From Gossypium raimondii (lineage: Eukaryota > Streptophyta > Magnoliopsida > Malvales > Malvaceae), in NCBI RefSeq assembly GCF_025698545.1, contig NC_068571.1, positions 33,513,733 through 33,577,732 of the forward strand: a stretch of DNA of 64,000 nt, in the 5' to 3' direction. Below are positions 49,896 to 61,800 of this stretch, piece by piece; the stretch's first letter is position 1, and every line of letters starts with the position of its first letter. The notes under the pieces were generated by a model. The model worked only from the letters and a program-made list of their open reading frames with translations. It was not told the origin of the DNA and ran no database searches. The translations under genes were made by a program, and so were the position numbers.

Positions 49896-50654
49896 AATTG
49901 AAGATTGAACATGTGATGGTCGGGTCTTCTCAAAAGGAAGAAAGTTACATCTTGGGTCATCAACAAAGTACTTTGGATCTTCTAAACACATATCAGGCTC
50001 AAAAAGGTCATCGAGAAGTTAATACGGAGAAGCTCATGCTACGATATCTTGGGCACCTAGTTTCATCTTACTCATTTTGTATTTTAGCAACGTTTGCTAT
50101 TTTGATTAATCTATTTATTTAGAGATTTGCTCCGAATAAATTTCAATCTTGTCCCCTTTTTATGATCTTTTTCAAGCATTTTTCATTAAAATAATGATTA
50201 ATGGACTAATAATATTCAAGTAAAAGGATTCATGTATATTGCTCTGAAAGGTTTTCTAAATAGTACAATGACTTGAAGCATAACCACTAGTCAGAACTGA
50301 CCAAATCTAAGAGTTGAAAATGTTTAGGAACGAATAGTTTAAATTGTGATTATTTCTGCGGGTTTCTATCAAATATACCAGATCTGAACAATAAGGCATG
50401 GTAACACATCAGTGATCGAATCTTGACGAACAACGAGCAATGTCAACCTAAGCATTAAAATGAGAATTATTCTTGAAAAATGACATTATGCATTCATGCA
50501 AATATCATTCATATACATCTAGTTAGGAGCATTTGATTCATTCTGATCATAAGATCCTAATCGCTTGGCATAAATATAGGCTCATGAAATGGATTCTACA
50601 GGTAATGTTCCCTAGAGAACGGTGTAACAAATCAGTGAAACCATAAATCCTATA
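49896..50654 (+). other. Tat 3' non-coding region after integrase
   Basis: There is no recognised domain; a 74-codon frame at 49898-50122 has no similarity I know. This is the untranslated region between pol and the tandem repeats. Confidence 0.5.
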
Positions 50655-51040
50655 TCCCTGAAGTTGCAGTGGGACGGATTGAAGTCATCGTGGCAAATCT
50701 TATCTCCCTGAATTTGTAGTAGAGCAAATTGAAGATAGCGAATCTTATCTCCCTAAAGTTGCAATGGAGCAGATTAAAGCTACGATTCTCATCTTCCTGA
50801 AGTTGCAGTGGAGCAAATGGAAGTTACAAGTCTTATCTCCCTAAAGTTGCAATGGAGCAGATTAAAGTTACAAGTCTCATCTTCTTGAAGTTGCAGTGGA
50901 GTAGATTGAAGATTCGAGTCTCATCTCCCTAAAGTTGCAGTGGAGCAGATTAAAGCTACAAATCTAATCTTCCTGAAGTTGCAGTGGAATAGATTAAAGT
51001 GACAAATCCTGTACCTCTAAAGTTGCAGTGGGTTAGAATG
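50655..51040 (+). repeat. 44-45-bp tandem repeat array in the Tat 3' region
   Basis: Nine diverged copies share the core CTCCCTGAAGTTGCAGTGGA followed by GCAGATTGAAG-type sequence. The AAGTTGCA core begins at about 50661, 50756, 50800, 50844, 50888, 50932, 50976 and 51020, with a more diverged copy near 50711. The last six intervals are 44 bp. The array ends about 120 bp before the 3' LTR. Confidence 0.93.
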
Positions 51041-51140
51041 AATTTACTTGAAAAAGTGGAGCACCAAAGTGGTCGAGATTCGGTGAGACCGAAGAAAATT
51101 GTTCTTTCTTAAAAGTCTTTACTCCATTCTCGTTACACGA

Positions 51141-51161
51141 CAACGAGCAAAGAGGGACAGC
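51141..51161 (+). promoter_or_regulatory. Polypurine tract of the Tat element (inferred)
   Basis: The purine-rich stretch GAGCAAAGAGGGACAG lies immediately before the 3' LTR, where plus-strand priming occurs in LTR elements. It is interrupted by pyrimidines, so the exact primer is uncertain. Confidence 0.5.
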
Positions 51162-53516
51162 TGTAGAAGCCTAATTTTGCCCGGGCCCAAACAAAAAAAA
51201 AACAAACCATAAATAAAATAAATAAAACCAAAAATCAAAAGTCCATAACAATCCATTTACAATATGACCCAAATCAGAAAACCCTAATTGCCCAAATGGC
51301 CCAAGAACCTAAACAGTATTAAAAAAAACCCTAGCCCCCTAGTGCCGCATGTACCCCATGTCAGCACACTCGCGCCTTGAGTTTTGCCACCGTCAACTGC
51401 TTTGTCACTGTCATCCTTAACCACCGTCTACAAGAAAAAAGAAAGAAAAGACAACAAAGTGTAAAAAAAATGTAATGTATTGGCTATAAAAGCCAAAACA
51501 AAAAACTATGTAAAAGATATATACATGAGGAAATAAAGAAACAGAGCACAAAAATTTCGAAGATGACTCTTTTTTGTTCTTTTCTTTTTATTTGAATCTG
51601 TTTTTTAACATAAAACAAAAATAAAAAAGTTCTTACCTTAACGCCGTCGTCGGAGACTCCTCCAGCTTAGAAAGCCACCAAACACTTGGTGGTTCGCCGC
51701 AAGCCTCGTCGGAGAACTAGAAACTGAAAGGTTTTATGGAAAATTTTTAGGGTTTTGGTATCAATTTTTTTCTTTTTTCTTTTTAAAAAAAGAGGTTGAA
51801 ACGGTTTAAAAGGGGATTTAAATAAGTAATTTTTTAATTTTTTGGCCATCGGAGACGACGGTCGCTGTCGTTGACGGCCAATGGCCACGGTGGAGCGGCG
51901 GCGGCTACAATGGCCAGACCCAAACCCTCTTCAGAGAAAAAAAAGAGAGAAAACAAAGTGTTTTTTTAAAACTGTTTAAAATATTTTTTTGGGTTTTTTT
52001 TTACTTAAATAGGGCGTCAAAACGACACCGTTTCAAGGGGTTCCAAAATGCCCCAAAATGATACAATTTTGGGTCTGACCCGACCCGAATTAGGATCCGC
52101 GTGTTTTTAAAGGGGAGGGATATTTTCAATTTTGGTCCTTCTGCCTTTTTTTATCTTTTTAATTTAATCTTATTCAGTTTTATTTATTTTAATATTTTCC
52201 CCACAATTTAAATTCCTGTACAATTTAGTCCCCTGACCCACTGTGGACCCCTTAGGGAGTGACACGTGTCAAATGAAGGTGATAATTACCCTTTGACCCC
52301 TAAAGTTTTTATCCTATTTTAATTTAATCCTCTATTTTTTTTTTTAAATTTAGATTGTCAGTTTTCTTATATTTTAAATTTAGTTCTTTATTCCCTCTTC
52401 TTTATTTATTTTGCGATCTATACTTTAAGTTTCTCTTAAATTTCAATTTAATCCTTATTTGGTTTATTTTGCCTCTTTATTTGCTATATTATTTATTTTA
52501 GTATTTAAAATTTATGTTATTTATATTTTATTATACGGTTTTTTTATGTTATCCATATTATCATCGTTTATTTACTCATATTATTATTATGATAATAGTT
52601 ACGATATGATTATCATTGTTATTATTATAAACCAAGATTCTTGTTACTATTATATTTACATTATTATTGTTATTTACCAACGTGTTTCTTTTATTTTAAT
52701 TTTAGTTTTAATTTCTTCATTTATTTTATTTTATTTTTGCTTATTACACTAACATCATCATTTCTTTTTTCTTTTTTTTTACCTACATGATTATTTCATT
52801 TTATTTTGCTATCATAATGTACTTATCATTTTTTTTACATTATGCCCAAGTAAATTAAATATACCTTGTTTTAAAAGTTACACTCGTTTTAACCAATGCA
52901 TACAAAATATTCAAAACCGAGGCAATGTTCGTTATTTTTAGGATTCGGAGAAGTCGTGCTCCTAACTTACGGAGTATGGCATCTCCCTAGAACCGAAGTA
53001 ATTGAATAACCTATTTAAAATAACAAAAAAAAAAAGAAAAGAAATTTAGGTAACAATCAAATGGCGTTTATTCTGGTTTTCGAGAATTCGAGGGATCGTG
53101 TCTTAACTTATGAGATATGATCTTTGCTTCTCGATTAACTTGAAATAAGGCCTTTTTCCATAAAACTTAATTTATTTAAGTAATTTTAATTAACATTAAC
53201 ATCATGCAAAGTGAACTCGTGTTTTAATTTTTTTTTAATTTTTAATTCTCGACCTAAGACATCAAGTAATCAATTAGGTACCAATTTTGGGCGTCACAAG
53301 GGTGCTAATCCTTCCTTGTGCATAACCGACTCCCGAACCCATATCCTGAATTTTGTAGACCAAAAATCGTTATTTTAGTAAATCCAACAGTTTATTAAAA
53401 CGATCAAATTACGAGGTGATCCGATCACACCTCATAAAAGGATTGGTGGAGACTCCATTTTAGTTCTTTTTTAAATAAAAAGTTGATTTCAAAAAAGGTT
53501 TTGACACTGACTTTTT
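51162..53516 (+). repeat. 3' LTR of the Tat element
   Basis: It starts TGTAGAAGCCTAATTTTGCC and ends AAAAAAGGTTTTGACA, and is colinear with the 5' LTR. The following CTGAC is the right target-site copy. Confidence 0.92.
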
Positions 53517-53521
53517 AATAA

Positions 53522-54696
53522 TTTATTAAATAGAATCGAATTGACTAATTAAACTAATAAAACCACCAAATTAATTACTTAACTGATTCAACTAACGATG
53601 GAATTCATGCAAGTTTATCCTAACACTGGCTTCCTTTGGATGCCCGTTTGATCTCATTTCAGTGCGTTTGGAGTACTTTTTGGTTGAATTGCATCGTGCC
53701 AATCCATCTGGATTGTAAAGAGCAGAACGATTAGAGCATCACTCAACACACTGGACATCGATTTCTCCACTAGAGCTTTATGCTCCAGTCAAATGTTCCA
53801 AAATCCCATTAGTGGTCATTTTTCCTTATACACCCTTACTCTTAATTTTTCTCCATTTTACTTTTTTTTTTCTTTTGTCACTTTCTTCATTTTACCTTCT
53901 ACTTCAATAATTTTGTATTTTCAATTGTAAGATAATTTTATTAATTTAAAATAATAAACATTTTCCCATTATTTTATAACAAACTAATATAGATTATTAT
54001 GAAAAGAAATTTAAATTTACCATTCCTTGAATTAACTACTTTTAGATTATTTATTTTAATTTTAAATTTTAATTATTTTGATTTAAAAATTTTAAAATTC
54101 TCATTTTATATAATAAAATATCTGAAGATGCATTTTAATATTTTATTAAATGAATTTATAAATTCATATATTTTAATAATTTCGTAAAAGTAAAATAATT
54201 TAAAAAATTTCTATTATATATTACTTCTATTTTAATGCCTTTAATAGTTATTTTTTATTATTACCTCACCGCTACAGTTGCGCTTAAATTCAGACGCACA
54301 TCCCACCATTATTTTTAATCTCACCATTACAATATTCAATCTCACCACTATATTAACTAATCTTACCATCACTATTGTTTTTAACCTCACTTGACTAAGC
54401 AACAGAAAATGAGCATTTAGATTAAACGAAAAGGAACGCCAAAATTCTGTGATCCACTGAAAGAAGAAAAAAGAGCAAAGGCATTCGCTGTTTTGCGAGT
54501 ATCACCCGAAACGCAGATAAAAGCTGTCTACTTATTATTGTCGTTACTGCTTTAGTTATTGAGAGAGAAATGGAATCCCATCTTTAAAAGAATTACCTGC
54601 TTAAACAAAAAGCGATAAAATGGTGAGATATTTTTATGAAAATCATCAACTGTTGTTGTCCAGTGTCAATTATTTTTGTAACTAAAATTAACTCTA
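53522..54696. other. AT-rich intergenic DNA
   Basis: This separates the Tat element from the PMEI-like gene. No gene or clear element was recognised. The last 100-200 bases before 54697 are the 3' UTR side of the minus-strand gene. Confidence 0.5.
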
Positions 54697-55245
54697 CTAT
54701 ATTTTGGGTATTAGACGATAAATGGCTATCAGAACCAGCTCTGCTAATTTGAACACTTTGACATCATCCCCTTCAATCGGCGATGTAGCAATCGGTCCAT
54801 CCTTCCTGAAAATGTCATGGCAATCAGCAACTTGTTTTGCTCCATCTCTAACAAACTTTACGGTATCCTGAAAGGCATTGTTCGAAGTAGCGCGGAAGGC
54901 GTTCTGGAAATTCCCCAACAAACCATCGTAATCATTTTCGCATACCCCGAGTCGCCGAACAGCAACAGGGTCGGTCGTTTGTTTGATAATGTCGGGAATG
55001 CGACCGAGGGTATCTTGAATTTGGATAACCGCGAGTGAAGCAGAGACCATGGCAAGGCCACGTACGTCGGTCGTTTCGGAGCGAGGGTCGGTGCCGAGAC
55101 TTGTCATGCAAAAGTCGTAGTCTTGGGATTGCTTGCAGATGCTTTTAATCAAGGCTATATCCGCAACGACTACTCCGCTGAAACAAAAATAGGCGATCGC
55201 TACTAAGATGGTAGCGACGGAACATAAAGACTTCAAGTTACCCAT
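54697..55245 (-). CDS. Plant invertase / pectin methylesterase inhibitor-like protein (PMEI domain), secreted
   Basis: A single uninterrupted exon encodes 182 aa. An N-terminal hydrophobic stretch (about residues 8-28) is a clear signal peptide, so the protein is expected in the cell wall, apoplast or vacuole. The mature part is a four-helix-bundle PMEI domain. Four cysteines fit the family's two disulfides: Cys37 and Cys46 (CX8C, in SICKQSQDYDFC), then Cys102 (VCENDYDGLL) and Cys142 (VADCHDIF). Extra Cys at 8 and 21 are in the signal peptide. Such proteins inhibit either cell-wall/vacuolar invertase or pectin methylesterase; sequence alone does not decide which. Length is normal. The start is the only ATG before the signal peptide. 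An ATTAT-repeat tract lies just upstream. Confidence 0.9.
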   Translation of the reverse strand: MGNLKSLCSVATILVAIAYFCFSGVVVADIALIKSICKQSQDYDFCMTSLGTDPRSETTDVRGLAMVSASLAVIQIQDTLGRIPDIIKQTTDPVAVRRLGVCENDYDGLLGNFQNAFRATSNNAFQDTVKFVRDGAKQVADCHDIFRKDGPIATSPIEGDDVKVFKLAELVLIAIYRLIPKI

Positions 55246-56493
55246 TTTTTTTTTTGGTGAAATAGAGATTATATTATATTATATTATATTATATAAGGAT
55301 TGAGCGTGATTTTCAGCTTTATGATTTTAATTTGCAATAATGGAGTTTTCCATAAAACTTTAATTGCCATCATGCACTGTTGTACTGATAAAAATTATCA
55401 TACCATATATATATATATATAGAAAGAGAGAGCGAGAGAGGATGATGAAAATCTCTTCAAAAGAAAATCTTATGAAAATAAGAATAAATTTTATAGATTT
55501 AACAAAGGAAACTTTAATAAGAAAAGGTAATAATCCTACGTGAATGATCTGATTTTTAATGCACTGTCATTTTAAAAGATTATTATGTCAATTACATTAT
55601 AATCCATATAAGTTTAAACCTTTTAATTTGGTAACTATGAACTAAATTATTTTCGATATTAGTAATATGCGAAAGCCTTGTTACTTGGTACAAGAAAACC
55701 ATTATATAAATTTAATTATAATTATTAAATATTAAAATTGATTAAATACACAAGTTAATTTTTTAATAATGGCCTAAATTAGTATTGATTATGAAATTAT
55801 TTGCTTTTATTTTGAGTGATTATATTTAGAAAATAATATAAAATCAGTTCCAATACTCTTGAATCAGTAATTGGAAAACTAAAATTACGTTTAACATTTT
55901 GGAAAGCATTGAGATTTTATATATGTTTAACATTCCCATAAAAGTGTGTCCATTTAGTAAACCCCCAATTTCTGCACTATGTTTGTAATCCAAAAAATCT
56001 GGAATCTAGAAGACGTTTAAAGATTGATGAGAATTGTCTTTTAATCACTTTGCTATTTAGCAAAGATATATTGGCGTGATTCAGTCGAAAAGGTTGCAAT
56101 AAAGATATATAGGTGATTTTAGTGGAAATGGGCACTTCTGATCCAGATATAGTAGAGTGTGATACATATAACCATATGTAAATATAGCTGCAAAACATTA
56201 CAATATGGTCCATTTCTGCAGACCCTTCACTTTCATTAATAGGACTCGTTTGGGAATTAAAACACACATTTCCAACTCGGACACCACACCACAAGTTGGT
56301 ATCATAAACTTCATCATCAAGTAAAAAAAGAGAAAGAAAGAAAAGAAAAGCAAAACCTAATAGCTTTTATTCCTTAACCTCTCTAGGGAAAAGGACATTG
56401 CTTACTTTTTCTCTACAGCTATACGTTTAGTAGTAGTTTTTTTTTTTTTGGATCGTTGTTCTTCTAAAACAGAGCTGGCCATGTTGTTTATTA
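55246..56493. other. Intergenic DNA between PMEI-like gene and galactinol synthase
   Basis: This holds the upstream side of the PMEI-like gene, an (AT)n run followed by GA-rich DNA (about 55402-55441), and AT-rich DNA. The last 100-200 bases are the 3' UTR of the minus-strand galactinol synthase. No other gene is seen. Confidence 0.5.
55265..55296. repeat. (TTATA)n pentanucleotide tract upstream of the PMEI-like gene
   Basis: About six copies of ATTAT/TATAA occur 20-50 bp upstream of the ATG on the minus strand. Any of the overlapping TATAATATA motifs could act as TATA box, which would give a very short leader. Confidence 0.8.
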
Positions 56494-57708
56494 TTAAGCC
56501 GCTGATGGGGCCGTTACGTATTGGACTGCACCAGCTTCTGAGAGTGCCACCAGGAACGGCTGCATGTTCACCGACTCTGCCGCCTGTCCTTCACCAATGG
56601 TTGGTTTTTCGTAATCAAGAGACTCGTCGTTGTAAATATCCCACCATTTCTGAACCAACATCTTCACGTCTTCTCTTTGCATGTTCTCTTCTTTCCCTGT
56701 GTACCTCCATGGCTTCGATCCCTGTTAATGATTTTATTCAGTGACCATTATGATACAAAATATATATTTATCTATAGACGTTGTTGGTTAAACTTCTTAC
56801 CGCTGCACAGTAGTGAACAACCTTCACTTTGTCAAGCTCCACGTTGTCGGGATGACGCCATAACATGGCGAGAACCAGGTTGTAGACCAAAGGAATTGGT
56901 TTGTAAATGTCCTTAAAGTACATGTTCAAAAAGTCCTGCTCGGCAAATGGGGTAGGAGGGGTGCTTTTAAGAGTAGCCAAGAGGTTTTCATAGGTGGTAA
57001 GACTGGGCTCAAACACAAACATGCCAGCATTGAAGTAAAGTGCAGGTGGCTGACCCATCTCGGCGGGCCACTTGACCTTGTCAGGGCACTGTTGGCAGTA
57101 ACCGATCTTGAATTGTGGGGTATGACTCCACGTTTTCTCACAGAAACAGTCCATTACTGCATAGAATTGCCCGTCAGGCAAGTCGAATAGGTGATCAATA
57201 TTCTCGTACACCTGAATATCCCCGTCCAGGTATATCATCTTACTGTACTCCACGAACTGCACCCACCAAAATTAACACCGGCATTAATGGAAAAGAAAAA
57301 AAACTGTACAACTAAATTCAAACATCATGCAAAGATTTAGCACGAGGGGCTGCCACGTGTTGATTCAGTGTGACGTACCTTCCAAATACGGAGCTTGGAA
57401 TAGTTGATGACGTAGTAAGCCATGGCGAACTGGGTCTGATTCTCGGGCGGGTAAACGGGTTCGATCTCTCGGACGATACACCCCTGGTTCTCCAGGATCC
57501 GCCTGTGCTCCTCGGGAACGTCGGGCAAAACGGCAACCACTAAAGGGTATGCGGATTTCACCTGCCTTAACCCTTTGGCTAACCCTACAACGCCTTTCAC
57601 GTAATCTCCATCGCCAGCCAAGAAGGTAACGTAAGCTCGCTTGGGCAAGGTGACTGGTTTAGCCAACACAGTTGGTTTAACACCTGCTTGAACCAGTTCA
57701 GGAGCCAT
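56494..57708 (-). CDS. GolS: Galactinol synthase (GT8 family)
   Basis: Three exons are inferred: 57708-57379, 57256-56801 and 56721-56494. They give 110 + 152 + 75 codons, 337 aa plus stop. The enzyme makes galactinol from UDP-galactose and myo-inositol, the first committed step of raffinose-family oligosaccharides, in the cytosol. Visible features are KRAYVTFLAGDGDYVKGVVG near the N-terminus, the DXD metal/UDP-sugar motif in MIYLDGDIQ (about 117-125), the Cys-containing FCEKTWSHTPQFKIGYCQQC block, LYFNAGMFVFEP, and the C-terminal pentapeptide APSAA, which is a known hallmark of galactinol synthases. Both introns are GT-AG and phase 0. Length is normal for the family and no residue looks damaged. 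A TATA-like TATTTAAA lies at 57855-57848 on the minus strand. GolS genes are commonly induced by drought, cold, heat or ABA. Confidence 0.96.
57354..57359. promoter_or_regulatory. CACGTG (G-box/ABRE core) in galactinol synthase intron 1
   Basis: GCCACGTGTT contains a perfect ABRE/G-box core, located in the first intron (57378-57257), 20 bp inside the donor. ABA-response bZIP factors bind such cores. Use from an intron is possible but unproven. Confidence 0.4.
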
Positions 57709-57847
57709 GGGAGTGTGTGTTACTTGGTGAGATATATAGGATGGAGATTGAGATCACTGATGGAGGAGGACTGAAGAGAGCTCTTACAGTTATAAGCTTT
57801 GCTTATGGGGTCAATTTCTTTGTACCATTAGAGACAGCCGAAGGGTG

Positions 57848-57855
57848 TTTAAATA
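57848..57855 (-). promoter_or_regulatory. TATA-like box of galactinol synthase
   Basis: TATTTAAA on the minus strand lies 140 bp upstream of the ATG, which would give a leader of roughly 110 bases. It fits position and sequence of a plant TATA box. Confidence 0.5.
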
Positions 57856-60824
57856 GAAGCTGAAAATATTATGTTTCATACTTTAATTTCTGGTGATAAT
57901 TTGATGTGTGCCATACACTTGTCCTAAAAGAAGGTCCAATGGTGGCAGCATTGATTCCGAGGAGGTTCTAGACGCTAGCTAGCTAGAACCATCTTTTACT
58001 ATAGTACTAATTAATTTTTTTTGGTTGGAAAATGGAGAGAGAGTTTTAATCAGGTATGATTTTTTTTAAATTTTAATTATGAGAATTTATAAAATGATAA
58101 TTAAATTATTATTAAGTGAGAACACTTAAAAATTCGAGATAATTGAGTAATAAAAAGGATAAAACTTTCCTTTTAAAATTGTATCCAATCAAATCAAATC
58201 TATGATTATGAAATTAAGGGCATCCAATCAAAGCTCAAGTATCCAAGTATAGTGGGGAGATCTGTACTTTTTTGGTAAATGTAATTTAGTGGGAAATAAT
58301 TAAAATTTCCAAGGTAAAAGAAAAGCGGAAGCAGAAACACAGTGATTTGTGCCTTGCTTGGTGTTGGGATGTGGCAGCAAGATTCTGGACCAAAATCAAA
58401 GCCTTGAATCATGTAGAAGAATCCTTCTTTTTCAACCAAATGGTATTTGTAACCAAATCATGAATATTCGAGAGTTATTGAAGAAGGAGATTTTGTTGAT
58501 CTTTGCCACCTAAAGGACAAGTGCATACTTAATATTACAACAAATGCCATATGTTTTTAATAGGTAATTAGAATGATTAAGACGATGGGCATGTGAAAGT
58601 GGCTCTAATTGGTGCAATTTCCTCGACCATTAGTACCATGACTCCATATTTATTCTTGATAAAATGTTCCTACTATCACAAACTAAAATCTTAATTTTTG
58701 TCTCCCTTAAGTGCTCGCCTTCGCCCTGATTGAGGTTACTTTACTATCTAAATTCTAAAATTTGATGCTTATGGTCCATCCCTCTCATGTAATATATATC
58801 TTTTTCTTTTCTTTCAATAGTTTTAAGAAAATGTCAATCCAAACTTGCCTTGGATGATTTTTGAGATTTTTAATTTAAAGTGGGGTATGTTTAAATTTTT
58901 TAATTTAAATCTCAATATATTTCAATTATAATATCCAAATATATTTTTATTTATATTTATAATTCTACTTCCACTTATCCAATCTAAATTGTCCTTTAAA
59001 TTATTGTACCATGCTATATTTAAAAAAAAAGGAACCAATGATCTTCTAAAGAAAATAAAGAATTTTGTCACTTTTACAATGTCTCATTTTTAAGATATTG
59101 TCTATTGTTTTTGGTCTTTGTTAAATCAAATAAATTAAAACTTGAAACTTAAAATAAACTTTGAATGGGAAATGATATTTTGGTTGAAATGATAAATGGA
59201 AGGTTTTTGGTATTTTGGTTGTTGAAATCACATATGTGTGAATGAGTTAATTTTAGTTGAATTAATTATTTAGTTTAATAATAATTCCAATAATAATTTT
59301 TTATATGATGAAAAATTATTACTATTTTTGAGAATTTAATCAATTAAAAATATTGATCATTTCGAAATTTATTTACAATATGATCTTCATGAAATTAAGA
59401 CAACGGAGGAATCTCACTTTTGACTGCATAGGAGGTAAAGTGAAAGAGATTTTCCTGTTCCTCTGTTAACACGCATAATTTTTAATTTTTTTTAAAGTGG
59501 GAAGGGTGGGGCCCAACCCCAGCACTGAACATTTGGGAACAGGGTCCCTGCTTGTTTAGTGGTTAATGTTTCCCATGTCACTCCGCGTGGCACCTTCTCA
59601 CCGACAGGTTTCTACCACGTCCGTCAATAATCTATGTTACATTACAAAGCCATTGTTAAAAGGATTAAATATTTTAGCTTTCACAAATCAACTTTTAAAG
59701 TTTTGCTTTTGGATAATTCATTTTGTATCATTTTTAATATAACGATTGAGTTTAAACATTATATTAATATATTTTAAATCTGTTCATATATGATTCGATC
59801 TGAAATATAGATTTTAGATTTTACTTAAGTACGTTTATTGTGAATGATTAACTTAAATTTATTTTAAATGCGCACCATATTTATATTTAATAATTTTGTA
59901 TTTTCATTTATTAAAATTTAATATATAAATAATTTAACATATTTTTAATGTTTATATTATAATATTATAATATTACTATAAAATTAATTTTATACATCAT
60001 AAATTATATAATATATAAAAATAAAATAAAATAAAATATTACATTATATTATAAACATAAAAAAAGGGTGAATCAAACTCAAATTTAAAAATTTGAACTC
60101 AGATACAGCCTATTTCCTAAAACCTCTAAATTTTAAGAAAACTTTGGACTTAGAAAAATTAACTCAACCGTGAAATAAATTTAATATTTTTCACAAATGA
60201 ATATTTTAAAATCATATATATATTTTTGTTAGCTTACTTTTTAAGACCAACTTATTTTTTCATAAAGTCGTTCTAGGCAGTCTATTTCTTTGAAAGTTAG
60301 GTTGAAAACATCGCATACGGCAACTGGCAAGATTACTTCACTAATTCTCCCTCTTATTTCACTTTTATTTTTACGGTTTGAAAATTATTTTCGAAAAGTG
60401 TCGTAAGAAATTGCTGTAAAAAATGTAGTTTGCTAATTTCAAATGTTTAATATGGTTATTAAAATGTGCTTATTAAAAAAAGTATGATGGAAATATAAAA
60501 ATTTTTAGATATAATGTTGGAAAGTAAAAAATGAGTTATTTTAAATAATTTAATTTAATGATATATGAAATATAAATTCTAAATACATTTTAAGTAATTA
60601 ATGACTAATTAGGCAAATATGTCGAATTTTTTTTCAAAATTTGTCTCTTTTTTTATTTAAATTTTGGAGTGAGTGTGTGAAAACATGTCCACTTGTATGC
60701 AATCTCTACACAGTTGGTAGGAAAGTGCGACCAGTTTTTGATTTTTTCAAACATATAATAATTACGTAATGATTTGAAATTTAATATTTTTTAGATAACA
60801 AAATTATAATTGTATACTACAGTT
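57856..60824. other. Galactinol synthase upstream region and AT-rich intergenic DNA
   Basis: No gene is seen over 3 kb. A single DRE/CRT-like ACCGAC (59600-59605) and a CGCGTGG motif (59584) lie about 1.9 kb upstream of galactinol synthase. The remainder is AT-rich, with a strongly AT-rich stretch near 59880-60060. Confidence 0.5.
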
Positions 60825-61800
60825 TGAATGGATACCATACGTCAATCCAGCAATTGTAGAATGCATCCCGCATGAAAATTTGACCAATTGAAGTATGTAG
60901 GACGCGAAGATGCCATGGGTAGTTTACGCGACGGTGGAGATGCACGAATCCAATCGAGTGATGTGACAGTTTGGATGGAGATAAAATATTCCACCTCTAC
61001 CGCAAGATATTAAAGCACTACACAAGCTTGATTTGTGGGGGAAAACCAACAAAAATTGACGGGAATTCCACAAGGAATATATCGACATTTGGGATTGTAG
61101 GAATGAATTCATACCCATGCGTGAAACTTTTTTTGTATCAAAAATGACAACCTTTGCAGAGCACATGCCATGATTTAGACACCACATGAAGCCATATATA
61201 CTATTGGTAGAGGCGAGGAATACGCAAATTCATCCAAAGAGTCTACGGCGACCGCCCCGAAATCCTAGGTCCGGACCACGTGGCTCGACGAGTTTGTCAT
61301 CAGCTCCAACTCAACAAGAGGCACCGATGTATGCACCACATCCTGGTCAGTTCCCACCATATTTTCATATTCCTTTCACTAATCTCATGTATTTTACACA
61401 AGTACCACATTATGCACCATCGCAACACCTTGCATTTATACCTTCTTCAGGTGTGTTTTTCGCAGCACCTCTATCCCAACATATTACGCCTTGATGACAA
61501 CATCGATGTTGGCACCAATACCGATATATTCGCCAAAAATAATGATTCTCGGATATTATCTGCAACCGGCTTATGCAACACTTACATTTATCCGTCGATA
61601 TTGTCACAAACACCCCGGCGCCATTATTTTACCAAGGTGGCTCATCTTCGTAACCACCTTCTCGTAGAATAGAGGAGACATGATGGGAGGCTAGGATGAC
61701 ACCGCACTCAACCACGGAGGAAGGAGGTGAAGATGAAGATGGGAGCCGAGGTCAAGATGAATACGATGAAGAGGAAGAGTCGGAACCTTAACTTGTATGA
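60825..61800 (+). pseudogene. Plant mobile domain (PMD) transposon-protein remnant, C-terminal half
   Basis: Plus-strand translation gives EWIPYVNPAIVECIPHENLT near 60829-60888, then VVYATVEMHESNRV near 60921-60962. REFHKEYIDIWDCRNEFIP (about 61062-61118) and a Pro/His-rich tail with LRRPPRNPRSGPRGS and APTQQEAPMYAPHP (about 61240-61350) follow. These are the successive blocks of PMD proteins of plant transposons, C-terminal to the THTFHL/GECT core found in the MULE at 30180-30560. Stops occur in the PMD part (for example near 60888 and 61058), so it is dead. Bases 61186-61494 remain open. The carrier element (MULE or gypsy) cannot be defined; no terminal repeats were found. Confidence 0.75.

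Larger units (their letters stand above)
37712..53516 (+). mobile_element. Full-length Tat/Ogre-lineage Ty3/gypsy LTR retrotransposon
   Basis: A 15.8-kb element has two colinear LTRs of about 2.3 kb (37712-40026 and 51162-53516), each starting TGTAGAAGC and ending GGTTTTGACA. The flanking pentamers CTGAT and CTGAC agree at four of five positions. Between the LTRs lie an extra ORF before gag, gag, protease, reverse transcriptase, RNase H, a second (archaeal-type) RNase H, integrase, a tandem-repeat 3' region and a purine-rich tract before the 3' LTR. The extra ORF, the second RNase H and the repeat-rich 3' region are traits of the Tat/Ogre lineage. All ORFs are broken, so the copy cannot move by itself. 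Confidence 0.93.

Noticed and set aside
50655-51040. Tandem array as an independent satellite locus
   Set aside because: It lies between integrase and the 3' LTR of one retroelement and is best read as part of it.
52459-52752. 97-codon Tyr/Ile-rich hydrophobic frame
   Set aside because: Lies in the AT-rich part of the 3' LTR; apparent membrane segments come from base composition.
54817-55038. Plus-strand frame across the PMEI-like gene
   Set aside because: Shadow of the intact minus-strand gene with signal peptide and four Cys.
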